Part shown: positions 26,715 to 35,689 of the stretch, in pieces | Layout: every line of letters starts with the position of its first letter | How positions within the stretch are numbered: position 1 is the first letter of the stretch | Source: Methanomassiliicoccales archaeon | Lineage (GTDB): Archaea; Thermoplasmatota; Thermoplasmata; RBG-16-68-12; SOIM01 | DNA length: 64,000 nucleotides | Assembly (NCBI GenBank): GCA_004377185.1 | Contig: SOIM01000024.1 | Location: 1 to 64,000 of the forward strand | Direction of reading: 5' to 3' | Notes under the pieces: generated by a model | Told to the model about the DNA's origin: nothing | What the model saw: the letters and a program-made list of their open reading frames with translations, nothing else | The model's database searches: none | Position numbers and translations under genes: made by a program

Positions 26715-27527
26715 ATGGATTGGGGAATGAAAAACCGACTATCTAGGATAATCAAACCGAGGACCGGTCACACGGTCATGCTGGCCGTCGACCATGGGTA
26801 TTTCTTGGGACCGACCAGAAAGCTGGAAGATCCAAGGGTGACCATTACTCCGTTGATCCCGCATGCGGACGCACTGATGGTGACAAGAGGGGTTCTGCGG
26901 TCTTCCGTGAATCCGGGGAGCAACATACCAGTCGTTCTGAGAGTGTCCGGAGGAACCAGCATAATAGGAGAGAACCTTGCGAACGAAGGGATAACCACAT
27001 CGATGGAGGAGGCAATGCGATTGAACGTTTCTGCAGTGGCTCTGTCCATATTCGTAGGCACACCGTACGAGAAACAAACGCTGATGAACCTCTCCGAGCT
27101 GGTCAACCAGGGGGAGGAGCACGGAATACCTGTACTGGCGGTCACGGCCGTGGGAAAAGAGCTGGGGAAAAGAGATGCGAGGTATCTGTCTCTCTGCTGC
27201 AGGATCGCCTCCGAACTGGGAGCGCACATCGTGAAGACGTACTACTGCGATGGGTTCGAGAAAGTGGTGGACAGCTGCCCATCACCCATAGTCATCGCCG
27301 GAGGACCCAAACTGGAAACGGAAATGGACGCGTTCAAGATGACCTACGATGCGATCGAGACTGGTGCGGTGGGAGTGGACATGGGGAGGAACATCTGGCA
27401 GAATCCGAACCCGATTGCAATGATCAAGGCCGTTCGTTCCATCGTGCACAAGAAGCATACACCGAAAGAAGGGTTTGACGTGTTCGAGAGAGAGAAGGCC
27501 AAAAGGAAGAAGAAAAAGAAGAAGTAG
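26715..27527 (+). CDS. LsrF-like class I aldolase/thiolase
   Basis: This protein has 270 residues and a TIM-barrel. The start AVDHGYF near 24-30, LMVTRGVLRS near 53, GGTSII, VTAVGKELG, AHIVKTYYCDGFEKVV and GVDMGRNIWQ follow LsrF closely as remembered. The Lys in VKTYY is the Schiff-base residue of this aldolase family. LsrF transfers acetyl from a phosphorylated pentanedione derived from autoinducer-2 to CoA. Archaeal relatives also include fructose-bisphosphate aldolase and the ADH synthase of aromatic biosynthesis, so activity here may differ. No other lsr gene is nearby. The C-terminus is a run of Lys (KRKKKKKK), which is unusual. A dehydrogenase gene follows after 48 bp and may share the pathway. 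Confidence 0.8.
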   Translation: MDWGMKNRLSRIIKPRTGHTVMLAVDHGYFLGPTRKLEDPRVTITPLIPHADALMVTRGVLRSSVNPGSNIPVVLRVSGGTSIIGENLANEGITTSMEEAMRLNVSAVALSIFVGTPYEKQTLMNLSELVNQGEEHGIPVLAVTAVGKELGKRDARYLSLCCRIASELGAHIVKTYYCDGFEKVVDSCPSPIVIAGGPKLETEMDAFKMTYDAIETGAVGVDMGRNIWQNPNPIAMIKAVRSIVHKKHTPKEGFDVFEREKAKRKKKKKK

Positions 27528-27575
27528 ATCCCCGGTTCTCGCGAACGTCTATTTCAATCCCAAGAAGCGGATGCC

Positions 27576-28601
27576 ATGCGTGTGGCGATGTACTACAACA
27601 ACAATGACATCAGGCTAGAGGAGATGCCCAAGCCGGAGATAGGTTCGGGCGAGTTGCTGGTGAAGGTCATAGCCAGTGGCGTTTGCGGCAGCGATGTGAT
27701 GGAGTGGTACAGGATCAAGAAGGCGCCTCTCGTTTTAGGTCATGAGATCGCTGGTGATATCGTAGAAGTCGGAGATGGTGTCACCGATTACAAAGAAGGA
27801 GACCGGGTCTTCGTCTCTCATCACGTTCCTTGCGGGGAGTGCAAGTATTGTCTGGACGACCACGGATCCTGTTGCGATACCTTGCGCACAACGAATTTTG
27901 ACCCCGGAGGCTTCTCAGAGTTCGTACGGATCCCCCAGATAAATGTGGAAAAGGGCACCTATCGCCTGCCTGATGAAGTCTCGTACGAAGACGGTGTTTT
28001 CGTAGAACCTCTTGCGTGTGTTGTGAGAGGGCAGAGATTCGCCGAAGTGGAGGCTGGAGATACTGTCTTGGTCCTTGGCAGCGGGATTGTTGGGTTGCTT
28101 CACATAAAGCTGGCAAAGGCAAGAGGGGCGGGCAAGATCATCGCAACGGACATTAGCGATTATCGTCTGGATGCGGCAAGGAAGTCCGGTGCGGACGAAG
28201 TGATAGATGGCAGGGAGGATGTGCCGGAAAAGGTCAGGGAACTGAACGACGGGAGATTGGCGGATGTAGTAATCGTCTCTACAGGGGCGGTTCCCGCGAT
28301 AAAGCAATCACTCCGTTCTGTTGACAGTGGTGGAACAATCCTATTCTTTGCGCCGACCGACCCAGGGACGGAGATTCCGATTCCTTTCAACGAATTGTGG
28401 AGGGAAGAGATAACAATGGTTTCCTCCTATGCGGGTTGCCCCGAGGACATCAACGAGGTGATCGAACTGCTAAGATCTGGTAGTGTCAAGGTACAGGACC
28501 TGATAACCCACAGACTTGGTCTGGCCGATACCCAGAGTGGTTTTCAACTAGTGGCAAAAGCAGAGGACTCGATCAAGGTGGTCATTGAGCCGTGGAAATA
28601 G
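27576..28601 (+). CDS. Zinc-dependent medium-chain dehydrogenase (sorbitol/threonine dehydrogenase-like)
   Basis: This protein has 341 residues. It oxidises a secondary alcohol with NAD(P). Catalytic zinc ligands fit Cys in GVCGSD (near 38) and GHE (near 60), and the structural zinc is held by CGECKYCLDDHGSCC (near 87-101). The Rossmann site is VLGSGIVGLLH near 167, and the Asp in ATDISDYR suggests NAD preference. The substrate is unknown; polyol dehydrogenases are the nearest group by motif. It follows the LsrF-like gene on the same strand and may act on a related sugar-derived compound. Confidence 0.88.
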   Translation: MRVAMYYNNNDIRLEEMPKPEIGSGELLVKVIASGVCGSDVMEWYRIKKAPLVLGHEIAGDIVEVGDGVTDYKEGDRVFVSHHVPCGECKYCLDDHGSCCDTLRTTNFDPGGFSEFVRIPQINVEKGTYRLPDEVSYEDGVFVEPLACVVRGQRFAEVEAGDTVLVLGSGIVGLLHIKLAKARGAGKIIATDISDYRLDAARKSGADEVIDGREDVPEKVRELNDGRLADVVIVSTGAVPAIKQSLRSVDSGGTILFFAPTDPGTEIPIPFNELWREEITMVSSYAGCPEDINEVIELLRSGSVKVQDLITHRLGLADTQSGFQLVAKAEDSIKVVIEPWK

Positions 28602-28639
28602 CCAGGCCTTTCGCACAATTGAGGCAAAAGACATCAGTT

Positions 28640-28677
28640 TTATATATTAAACCTTAGTTTTCTCTAGGAAACGGTGG
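28640..28677 (+). promoter_or_regulatory. Promoter and ribosome site of the MNT/HEPN pair
   Basis: TATATATTAA at 28641-28650 predicts a start near 28670. GGTGG at 28673-28677 then lies five bases before CTG 28683, which is the likely start codon of the MNT protein. Confidence 0.5.
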
Positions 28678-28682
28678 TTTAA

Positions 28683-29246
28683 CTGAGGAAACTCTTTGAG
28701 AAATATGTCGACTGGAAGGTATTGGAACACTTCCTGAAGAACCCGACAACACAGTTCTACATCAAGGAACTTTCAAGGATACTTGAGATAAGCCCCAGGA
28801 GCGCCCTTGAGTCGATGAAGATGTTCGGTTCCGAGGACATACTGAGAAAAGAGGAGATTGGACAGATCCACCTGTACAAACTGAACAACGAGCTACCGTT
28901 GGTCAAATCACTGAAGAGAATGTACATCCTGTTCCTCCTGCACGACAATGGATTCGTTGACAAGGCCACAGCCGTAGATGAACACGTCATCTCTCTCGTT
29001 CTCTACGGGAGCTATTCATCCGGTGATTATGACGAAAGGAGCGATTTGGATTTATTGATTATCACACAAATGGATAAAAGCGCGTTCGACGATTTGGCAA
29101 GAGAGATGGAGGATTCCTTGAGCGTTCCTTTGAGCATAGAGGCCTTCACCCTGGCCGACTGGAAGAGACTGGCAAAAAGGGGCGATGCATTCCACTCCGA
29201 GGTTATCAAGGATCACATCCTGCTCTATGGAAGTGAAATAGATTGA
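28683..29246 (+). CDS. MNT-type nucleotidyltransferase antitoxin with winged-helix N-terminus
   Basis: This protein has about 187 residues. The N-terminal 75 residues form a winged-helix (FYIKELSRILEISPRSALES), and the C-terminal part is a minimal nucleotidyltransferase with GSYSSGDYDERSDLDLLI, the GS...DxD motif. In HEPN/MNT modules this enzyme AMPylates the HEPN toxin and silences it. The start is taken as CTG 28683: TAA precedes it directly, GGTGG lies five bases upstream, and LRKLFEKYVDWKVLEHF reads as a proper N-terminus. The next usable codon, TTG 28722, would remove 13 residues. Its stop overlaps the HEPN start (TTGA). The winged-helix may make the pair self-regulating. Confidence 0.82.
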   Translation: MRKLFEKYVDWKVLEHFLKNPTTQFYIKELSRILEISPRSALESMKMFGSEDILRKEEIGQIHLYKLNNELPLVKSLKRMYILFLLHDNGFVDKATAVDEHVISLVLYGSYSSGDYDERSDLDLLIITQMDKSAFDDLAREMEDSLSVPLSIEAFTLADWKRLAKRGDAFHSEVIKDHILLYGSEID

Positions 29247-29659
29247 ACATCGATGACTGTTTCTCGCGAGGTTTACTGAAGAGGGCCCGACCATCCAAGG
29301 ACAAAGCAAAGAGGTCTCTCGAGATCGCAGAAAGTTACCTAAAGAAGGCCCTGGACAATCTCAAAATGGGACATGTTGATGTCGCAGTGACACTTTGCTA
29401 CAGAGCCATGTTTCATGCTGCCAGGGCAGTGCTTTTCAATGATGGGGTGAAGGAGAGAAGTCACGTCTGCATGATAGTATACCTGAAACACACCTACCCG
29501 GAACTGAGGAAATCCATGAACACCCTCGATTCGTACAGAAGGACCAGGCATGCCGTGGTTTATGGTTTGGATGCTGTTCTTGGAGCTGATGATGCGGAGA
29601 TCGCTCTCGAACTGTCAAAAGATTTCGTTTCCGAGATGAAGAGTTTTCTGGGCATTTGA
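29243..29659 (+). CDS. HEPN-domain RNase toxin
   Basis: This protein has 138 residues from TTG 29243, overlapping the MNT gene by four bases. The four-helix HEPN fold is seen from AKRSLEIAESYLKKALDNL and LCYRAMFHAARAVLF. The RNase motif RxxxxxH fits YRRTRHAVVYG near residue 92-102, where Arg and His are present, and the Tyr after it can be the AMPylation site in such systems. HEPN/MNT is a known type of toxin-antitoxin pair common in archaea; it cuts RNA and can act in defence or stress. The family assignment is strong, while the in vivo role here is open. Confidence 0.87.
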   Translation: MNIDDCFSRGLLKRARPSKDKAKRSLEIAESYLKKALDNLKMGHVDVAVTLCYRAMFHAARAVLFNDGVKERSHVCMIVYLKHTYPELRKSMNTLDSYRRTRHAVVYGLDAVLGADDAEIALELSKDFVSEMKSFLGI

Positions 29660-29692
29660 ATATCGTCTATATGGGACTGGGCGGACCCGAAC

Positions 29693-31615
29693 CTAATCCA
29701 ACCGGTAATGCCTATCGTAGAACTCCTGGATTTCTCCTGTGGAAGGAATCTCACAGCAGTTCCAGACGTCCATGACTTCCTCCAGTTTATCCTCACCTTC
29801 CTGTCCTCGGAACAAGTTCTCCAGAAACTCTGTTCTTTCTTTGACATCTCTCTCGTAGAAGGAGATGAATTCCTCTGGAGTGTAGTAGTTCAACGGATTG
29901 AAGCGTTCTCCGAAGTTGGTCATCCCATGAACTTCCACCAATTCTCTCGGCTCCGGCAATAGATAACCGAAAACAGGATTCTCGATCCAGTTGCTAATCT
30001 TCCTGTGCTCAATCAAATCCACGAGTTTCTTTGAATCCTGAACAGTAATCTTCTCCCCCTGACCCAGGTACACATCTTCTCCAGCCAGGTCCTTCTCGAT
30101 CTCCCCATTCTCAGTCATCTTGGGGACGGACTGCCCTTCCGCATCCACCTTCCTTATCTGATCGCCTTTGATGTCGTACTCGCCCACAAAGCCGACGTTG
30201 TTTATGAAGAAGACCAACTTCCCGTCCAAGCCCAGGCCAAGGTCCGAATACATCTTCAGTTTCAACAGCGCTTGTCTTGACTGCTCCCCCACCATGAAAT
30301 CGGTGGCTGCATATGCTCTTACCCTCGTGCCCACCTTCTGTGCTGCGATGGCAGAGGTTATGATGCTCTCGCATCCCGAATCCAAGGCCACGGCCATCGC
30401 TGGGTCGGTCACCCTGAAGATGGGTTCCAGTACATCGAATCTCTTGAAGCTCAATGACTCAGTTCTGAGAGATTTTGGCTTACCCGAACCCCAGTCTGGA
30501 TTGAGCTCGCTGAATAGGAAGATGAACCTGCCGTTCGTGGTTTTGCTTTTCTCATATTGCATTGGCGTGAGCGAACCGATGTCCTCGCCTTCGATCTGCT
30601 GGGGGATCTTCACCTCATAATCGCTGATCTTCTTCATGACGGAATCAACGCCCTCGCAATCGATGTTCATGGCCAGGACTATTGGTCTTTTTCCATCCTC
30701 CCCGATTTCGGTGGATTTCATGAGACCAGGCCATTCTGGACTCTCCGGGTACAGTCCTTCAGACTTGGCGAAACTGGCCGCTTCCAATCCAATCAGCTCG
30801 ACCTTGGTCAACTTGCCATCTTCGTAGATGGGTTTTCCAAAACAGGCATCGTCCTGCTCCAGTTCGAGTCCAACTGTCAACGTCGTTTTTCCCGTACCAC
30901 TTAGACCTTTCAGAATTCTGTCCGAAGTACAGCCGGCGTGGTATGATACCAGCCCATCCAGTTCCCCTTTGTTCCACACCATCGTGAGATTGGGTTTCTT
31001 GAACGCCCCTCCGAAATAATCTATTCCGAGACTGAGAACTCTGCGGACGTCCCTGTCCATCTCGGTCATGTCGTACAAGGTGATTGGCACCTTTGGATCA
31101 TAGTCAGGCCAGAACTGTTTGATTTCTTCCACGTACTGTTGCGGAAGAGGTTCGGGAACCACATAATTCCAACAATGGATTTCCATCCCTTTTCTCGGAG
31201 GAAATGTCATAAGCTTCCCCATCCACGCAATGTAGGCGCTGTGCGGATTCTCCACAGTCCCTACGTACCTGAGCCCAACTTCATATCCTGCCTCGCCTTG
31301 AATCCCGTCCTGGACGATGACCTTTGCAGTTCTTAGATACTGCATAGCCACTTCGTACAGTTTCTTACCAATCTCGACATCGAAATACTGCTGCCGCTTG
31401 CCAAGCTTGTAGCCCTCGGGAACCATGTAGAACGCCCGGTCCGGCCTTCTCCCAGCTTGAGTGGATGCAAAGAGATACTGTCCGTCCTTTGTGAAAACGT
31501 AGTAGGGTTTGAGAAATTTTATGTAGAAATCATCATCCGGATTTCGGATGACATTCTCCTTATCCAGCTCAAGGCCTTCTTCCGCAAGAAAGGTTTCGCC
31601 AGGCATGACACTCAC
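29693..31615 (-). CDS. pckA: Phosphoenolpyruvate carboxykinase (ATP-type), divergent
   Basis: This protein has 640 residues. It interconverts oxaloacetate and phosphoenolpyruvate with ATP and starts gluconeogenesis. The P-loop GLSGTGKTTLTV near 237 is the kinase-1 motif of ATP-type PEPCK, and SYHAGCTSDRI just before it is in place of the usual SMHCSAN region. MTNFGERFNPLNYY near the end and GLDGKLVFFINNVGFVGEYDI are also retained. The protein is about 100 residues longer than bacterial PckA (around 540). The extra length is spread over internal insertions, so it is a divergent branch. It stands alone on the minus strand between the HEPN/MNT pair and a surface-protein gene. Confidence 0.85.
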   Translation of the reverse strand: MSVMPGETFLAEEGLELDKENVIRNPDDDFYIKFLKPYYVFTKDGQYLFASTQAGRRPDRAFYMVPEGYKLGKRQQYFDVEIGKKLYEVAMQYLRTAKVIVQDGIQGEAGYEVGLRYVGTVENPHSAYIAWMGKLMTFPPRKGMEIHCWNYVVPEPLPQQYVEEIKQFWPDYDPKVPITLYDMTEMDRDVRRVLSLGIDYFGGAFKKPNLTMVWNKGELDGLVSYHAGCTSDRILKGLSGTGKTTLTVGLELEQDDACFGKPIYEDGKLTKVELIGLEAASFAKSEGLYPESPEWPGLMKSTEIGEDGKRPIVLAMNIDCEGVDSVMKKISDYEVKIPQQIEGEDIGSLTPMQYEKSKTTNGRFIFLFSELNPDWGSGKPKSLRTESLSFKRFDVLEPIFRVTDPAMAVALDSGCESIITSAIAAQKVGTRVRAYAATDFMVGEQSRQALLKLKMYSDLGLGLDGKLVFFINNVGFVGEYDIKGDQIRKVDAEGQSVPKMTENGEIEKDLAGEDVYLGQGEKITVQDSKKLVDLIEHRKISNWIENPVFGYLLPEPRELVEVHGMTNFGERFNPLNYYTPEEFISFYERDVKERTEFLENLFRGQEGEDKLEEVMDVWNCCEIPSTGEIQEFYDRHYRLD

Positions 31616-31820
31616 TTTCTTTGATGGCAGGATTCAACATGATACGATAAAAGTTACGACGTGTTCAAGGATACTGGTGGATTTCGTTGAGAAGGTGGAT
31701 TTCTTCGAGACGCCTAATACGAGTTACATCATAAACAGTGTCAATCAGACTGTCCCTCTCTCCCTAGGAGCGGATTGTTATCGAAGATGGCTGCAACATG
31801 TGTGCAGGATGGTTTCTCCC

Positions 31821-33251
31821 TCACTTATCCGGAGGCGGGTCAATGACTCTTATGGTATCTGTAACCGAGAAGGTCATACCGCCCATCCAGGTACCTGTGA
31901 CTTCAATGACCACACCATCTCCAACTGTCACTGTCGCCTGAACAAGTGCACGTCCGAACTTGACCATTAGTGTCGCGTTGGCTTGCATTTCCCATCTTTC
32001 GGGTGGAACGGCACCGTTCATCAGCAGAGTTGTAGGATCGATGTCATTGACATCGCAGTTGTTGCTCGTGAAGTATGCGGTGATCCATCTTCCATTCGAT
32101 TTCAAGTTGAGCGTGTTTGGGTCGAAATCAAATTCCACTTCACATGGTGGTGCTACGAGCTCTGCCTTTGTGGCATACATGAGTGTAGGTGTAGCGTTTG
32201 CAGAGTAGCTGATGTGGGGATTGCCGTCCCCGTCGATTGCTGAGGAAAGATAACTAACGGAAGCATTATCTGGATCCACAAGCTCGAAGCCCCAGGATGA
32301 TCCGTCCCAACTTGCGTACTGAAGCTTGGTATCTCCATCGCGGAAGGCAATCTGTGGGTATTCGCTGCTATCAAGATTGAGATAGCTGGCACCGATGACA
32401 CCTGTCGAAATCACCGAGTCTATGGTCCAATCGCAGGACCCTCCAACGAGCGTGCACTTCGCATAGTTGAGGTCGTCGGTAGGCTCAATCCTGTAGGACA
32501 TATGAGGCTGATCGCTACTGTCGAGTGCCATGGAACCGAGGGACCCGGCATCCTCTCCAGGCAATGACACCGTCTCGGTGTTGAATCCAAATCCGCTCCA
32601 CTTTGCGTACATGAGATCCCAATCATGTGTTGTATGGAAACCAATGTGTGGTTCTTCGTTGCTATCCAGCCTTACCGAAATGTAGTAGCCGACATAGGTG
32701 CTGGCCAGGCCATAGGTGTTCCAAGAAGATCCGTCCCAATACGTGTAGCGCGGACCAGTACCATGTTTCTGATAGTATGCTATGTGCGGGTAGTCGTTGC
32801 TGTCAAGTACCAATGACGAGTAGTAGTAGACATTCCCAGAATTGTCCACAGTCTCGATGACCCAGTCAGTTCCATCCCATTTCGCATACTTGAGATTTGA
32901 ATTGGTCATGTCATTATAGCTTATGTGCGGGTAGTCGTTGCTGTCGATGGCTATGGACGTAGTCCACCCAACTGTACCATTGGAGTCCACAGTCTCGAGG
33001 TCGAAGCCATACCCGTTCCATTTCGCATACATCAGGTCCCCGTCGTCCCTGTTGAAGTAGGATATATGGGGATTCCCCATGCTGTCCAGTGCAATCGAGT
33101 TGAACCGACCGTGGTCGTAGGCCCCGTCCACCTGGTAGAGATACCAGGTACTTCCGCTCTTGGGCTCAGGATTCATCACAATCCCGGCCAAACCTCCAAG
33201 CGCAAATGCTAAGCAAATAGATATCACAATCTTCGGTAGGTTTCCTTTCAA
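31821..33251 (-). CDS. Secreted HISY-repeat (seven-unit) surface protein
   Basis: This protein has 476 residues from TTG 33251, preceded by GGGGGTAGAAA. Residues 1-25 are a signal peptide. About seven repeats of 45-50 residues follow, each with a DSNxYPHISY block and LKYAKWDG block, suggesting a beta-propeller. The last 105 residues are a separate domain (FDFDPNTLNLKSNGRWITAYF, stated here in parts as DPNTLNLKS and GRWITAYF), a module met in other archaeal and bacterial surface proteins that ends with a TVTVGDG-type strand. No anchor is visible. The repeats are the same kind as in the C-terminal half of the protein at 1-2601. A structural or binding role outside the cell is inferred. Confidence 0.85.
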   Translation of the reverse strand: MKGNLPKIVISICLAFALGGLAGIVMNPEPKSGSTWYLYQVDGAYDHGRFNSIALDSMGNPHISYFNRDDGDLMYAKWNGYGFDLETVDSNGTVGWTTSIAIDSNDYPHISYNDMTNSNLKYAKWDGTDWVIETVDNSGNVYYYSSLVLDSNDYPHIAYYQKHGTGPRYTYWDGSSWNTYGLASTYVGYYISVRLDSNEEPHIGFHTTHDWDLMYAKWSGFGFNTETVSLPGEDAGSLGSMALDSSDQPHMSYRIEPTDDLNYAKCTLVGGSCDWTIDSVISTGVIGASYLNLDSSEYPQIAFRDGDTKLQYASWDGSSWGFELVDPDNASVSYLSSAIDGDGNPHISYSANATPTLMYATKAELVAPPCEVEFDFDPNTLNLKSNGRWITAYFTSNNCDVNDIDPTTLLMNGAVPPERWEMQANATLMVKFGRALVQATVTVGDGVVIEVTGTWMGGMTFSVTDTIRVIDPPPDK

Positions 33252-33381
33252 TTTCTACCCCCCTCGTATTAGATTTCGGCACATTAATGGATTTGCCAGT
33301 ATAAAACTGTTACCGTATTATGGCACCGATTCCTCTAGATAAGAAAAGCTTATTCCCTCACCTCCCCTTTCTCATTCGAAC

Positions 33382-34527
33382 ATGGCCTCAATCGGTTTCA
33401 TTGTCAATCCCATTGCGGGAATGGGCGGACGTGTTGGTTTGAAAGGCACGGACGGAGTCCTGGAAGAAGCGCTCAAGCTGGGCGCTGAGCCTGTAGCCCC
33501 ACAGAGGGTGAGCATTTTCCTCGGCAAGCTGGATTCCATCATCAAATCAAGAGGCATCAAAGAGAGAATCGAGTGGTTGACCTGCAAAGGGTCGATGGGA
33601 GAGGATCTACTCAAAGAGGTTGTGAGTGATTCATGGGAATCAATGGCTGTTTTCGAGCCAAACGATGAGCCGACAAGGGCAGAAGATACGAAGAACGCCT
33701 GCAAGACTTTCCTGGAGAAGAAGGTGAGCCTGATCGTTTTCTGCGGAGGAGATGGCACGGCCAGAGATATCTGGCAGACGGTCGGAGAAGAGGTTCCAGT
33801 GATAGGCATACCCTCTGGAGTGAAGATGCATTCTGGTGTGTTCGGAATGAATCCAGAGGCAACGGCGGAGATAGTCGCGGAGTTCATATCCGGAGAAATG
33901 GACGTAGCAGAAGGAGAGATCCTTGACCTCGATGAGGAAAAATACCGACAGGGAGAATGGCACATCAGGCTGTTTGGAACTGCAAGAACCCCCCATGAAC
34001 CAACCTACGTTCAGGTCAGCAAGGTGCAAGTGGAAGCTGTTGGAGAAGAGGCAATCAAGGAGGAAATCGCTGAGACAATAGTAGAGGACATGGAAGATGC
34101 CCCGGACACTTTGTTCATTCTCGGCTCAGGGTCCACAGTGGCAGCAGTTTCGAAAGAACTGGACATAGAATATTCCCTTCTCGGTGTTGATGCGGTGGTC
34201 AACAAGGAGCTTGTTGCAGAGGATGTGAATGAATCAAAACTTCTGTCCCTTCTGGACCAATACCCAAAGGTCAGACTTGTAATCTCCCCAATAGGTGCAC
34301 AAGGTTTCATCCTCGGAAGAGGTAACCTTCAGCTTTCACCAGAGGTCATCAAGAGAATAGGCATTGACAACATCACGGTCATATCGCCACCTGCGAAACT
34401 TGCGCAAACACCCGTTCTAAGAGTGGATACCGGAGACAAGGAGCTGGACGAATCCTTTTACGAAAAGCAGTATCTGCGTGTCGTATTCCGATACAAAACC
34501 ATGAGACTTTGCAAAATCGGGAAGTGA
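33382..34527 (+). CDS. ATP-NAD kinase family protein
   Basis: This protein has 381 residues. GFIVNPIAGMGG at 5-16 and CGGDGTARDI near 120-129 are the NAD-kinase/diacylglycerol-kinase-like signatures. The Asp of GGDGT is catalytic, and GIPSGVKMHSGVF follows as in NAD kinases. The protein is about 90 residues longer than typical NAD kinase and belongs with the archaeal group that has an extra middle domain (LFILGSGSTVAAVSKEL). It would make NADP from NAD, but activity in this group is uncertain. It stands 55 bp before tdh in the same direction. Confidence 0.85.
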   Translation: MASIGFIVNPIAGMGGRVGLKGTDGVLEEALKLGAEPVAPQRVSIFLGKLDSIIKSRGIKERIEWLTCKGSMGEDLLKEVVSDSWESMAVFEPNDEPTRAEDTKNACKTFLEKKVSLIVFCGGDGTARDIWQTVGEEVPVIGIPSGVKMHSGVFGMNPEATAEIVAEFISGEMDVAEGEILDLDEEKYRQGEWHIRLFGTARTPHEPTYVQVSKVQVEAVGEEAIKEEIAETIVEDMEDAPDTLFILGSGSTVAAVSKELDIEYSLLGVDAVVNKELVAEDVNESKLLSLLDQYPKVRLVISPIGAQGFILGRGNLQLSPEVIKRIGIDNITVISPPAKLAQTPVLRVDTGDKELDESFYEKQYLRVVFRYKTMRLCKIGK

Positions 34528-34582
34528 AGTTTTTTAAGTCGCTTGACTATCTCCGCCGCACAAGGGGGAAAGGAGGCCTGAT

Positions 34583-35632
34583 TTGGTGGTAAAGAAGATG
34601 AAGGCTATCGTCAAGACCAAACCTGGTCTTGGCAATACAGAAATGCAGACGGTGGACGTACCAAAGGTCGGTCCGAACGACGCGCTGATAAAGATGGAGG
34701 CGGTCTCGATCTGCGGAACTGATGTTCACATCTATGAATGGGATGATTGGGCTGCGAATCGAATCAAACCTCCACTAATCTACGGTCACGAGTTCTGCGG
34801 ATTCATAGAAGAGGTCGGAGCGAACGTACATTGGCTTAAGAAAGGTGACCGGGTTTCCGGAGAATGTCATATCCATTGCGGCCAGTGTTTCCAGTGCAGA
34901 ACCGGGAATGCTCACATCTGCGAGAAGATGAAGATCTTTGGTGTGGATTCACCCGGGATATTTGCTGAGTATGCATCCCTGCCGGCCGCGAACATGTTGA
35001 TCAATGGGGACATGCCTGCGAAGTACTATTCTATCCAGGACCCGCTGGGAAACGCGGTCCACACGGTTTTCGCAACTGATGTACCTGGAAACTTCGTAGC
35101 AGTTCTGGGTTTGGGGCCGATTGGATTGATGAGCGTAGCGGTGTGCAAGGCTATCGGAGCAGCAAAGGTGTTCGGAATAGGCAGGAAGAACAAGTACAGG
35201 ATAGATCTTGGAAAGAAGTGCGGCGCGGACTTTGCGTTGAGCTCGCTTACGGACGATGTTGTTAAGATAGTGAAGGAGAACACTGAGGGAAGAGGAGTGG
35301 ACGCATCCCTGGAAATGACCGGCAATCCGAACGCAATCACCATGGGAATCGACCTTATGAGGCCGGGAGGTACGATAGCTCTCTTGGGAGTCTTTGCCCA
35401 GGACTGGACCGTAAACGTCTCGGAGAAGATCATCTTCAAGTACGCCACGATCAAAGGCATAAACGGTAGGCTGATGTTCGACACCTGGTACCGCATGAGA
35501 GGATTGGTGGAATCAGGTAATTTGAATCTCGATCCGATCATCACGCACGAAATGGACTTCGATGCGTTCGAAGAAGGAATGGAAGCGATGCGATCGGGCA
35601 ACTCAGGCAAAGTTGTCCTGTACATGGAATGA
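34583..35632 (+). CDS. tdh: L-threonine 3-dehydrogenase
   Basis: This protein has 349 residues from TTG 34583, six bases after GGAGG; ATG 34598 is an alternative. It oxidises L-threonine to 2-amino-3-ketobutyrate with NAD. CGTDVHIYEWDDWA near 38-51 and IYGHEFCGFIEEVG are strongly Tdh specific, with catalytic zinc ligands Cys and His-Glu. The structural zinc loop is HCGQCFQCRTGNAHIC. The Rossmann motif is VLGLGPIGLM near 172. It is followed after 57 bp by kbl, the classic partner, so the assignment is firm. Confidence 0.95.
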   Translation: MVVKKMKAIVKTKPGLGNTEMQTVDVPKVGPNDALIKMEAVSICGTDVHIYEWDDWAANRIKPPLIYGHEFCGFIEEVGANVHWLKKGDRVSGECHIHCGQCFQCRTGNAHICEKMKIFGVDSPGIFAEYASLPAANMLINGDMPAKYYSIQDPLGNAVHTVFATDVPGNFVAVLGLGPIGLMSVAVCKAIGAAKVFGIGRKNKYRIDLGKKCGADFALSSLTDDVVKIVKENTEGRGVDASLEMTGNPNAITMGIDLMRPGGTIALLGVFAQDWTVNVSEKIIFKYATIKGINGRLMFDTWYRMRGLVESGNLNLDPIITHEMDFDAFEEGMEAMRSGNSGKVVLYME

Positions 35633-35689
35633 GGAGAAGGAAAGGAATAAGATATCTGGATATATGGAAGGTTAGGATGGGGTGAGGAA

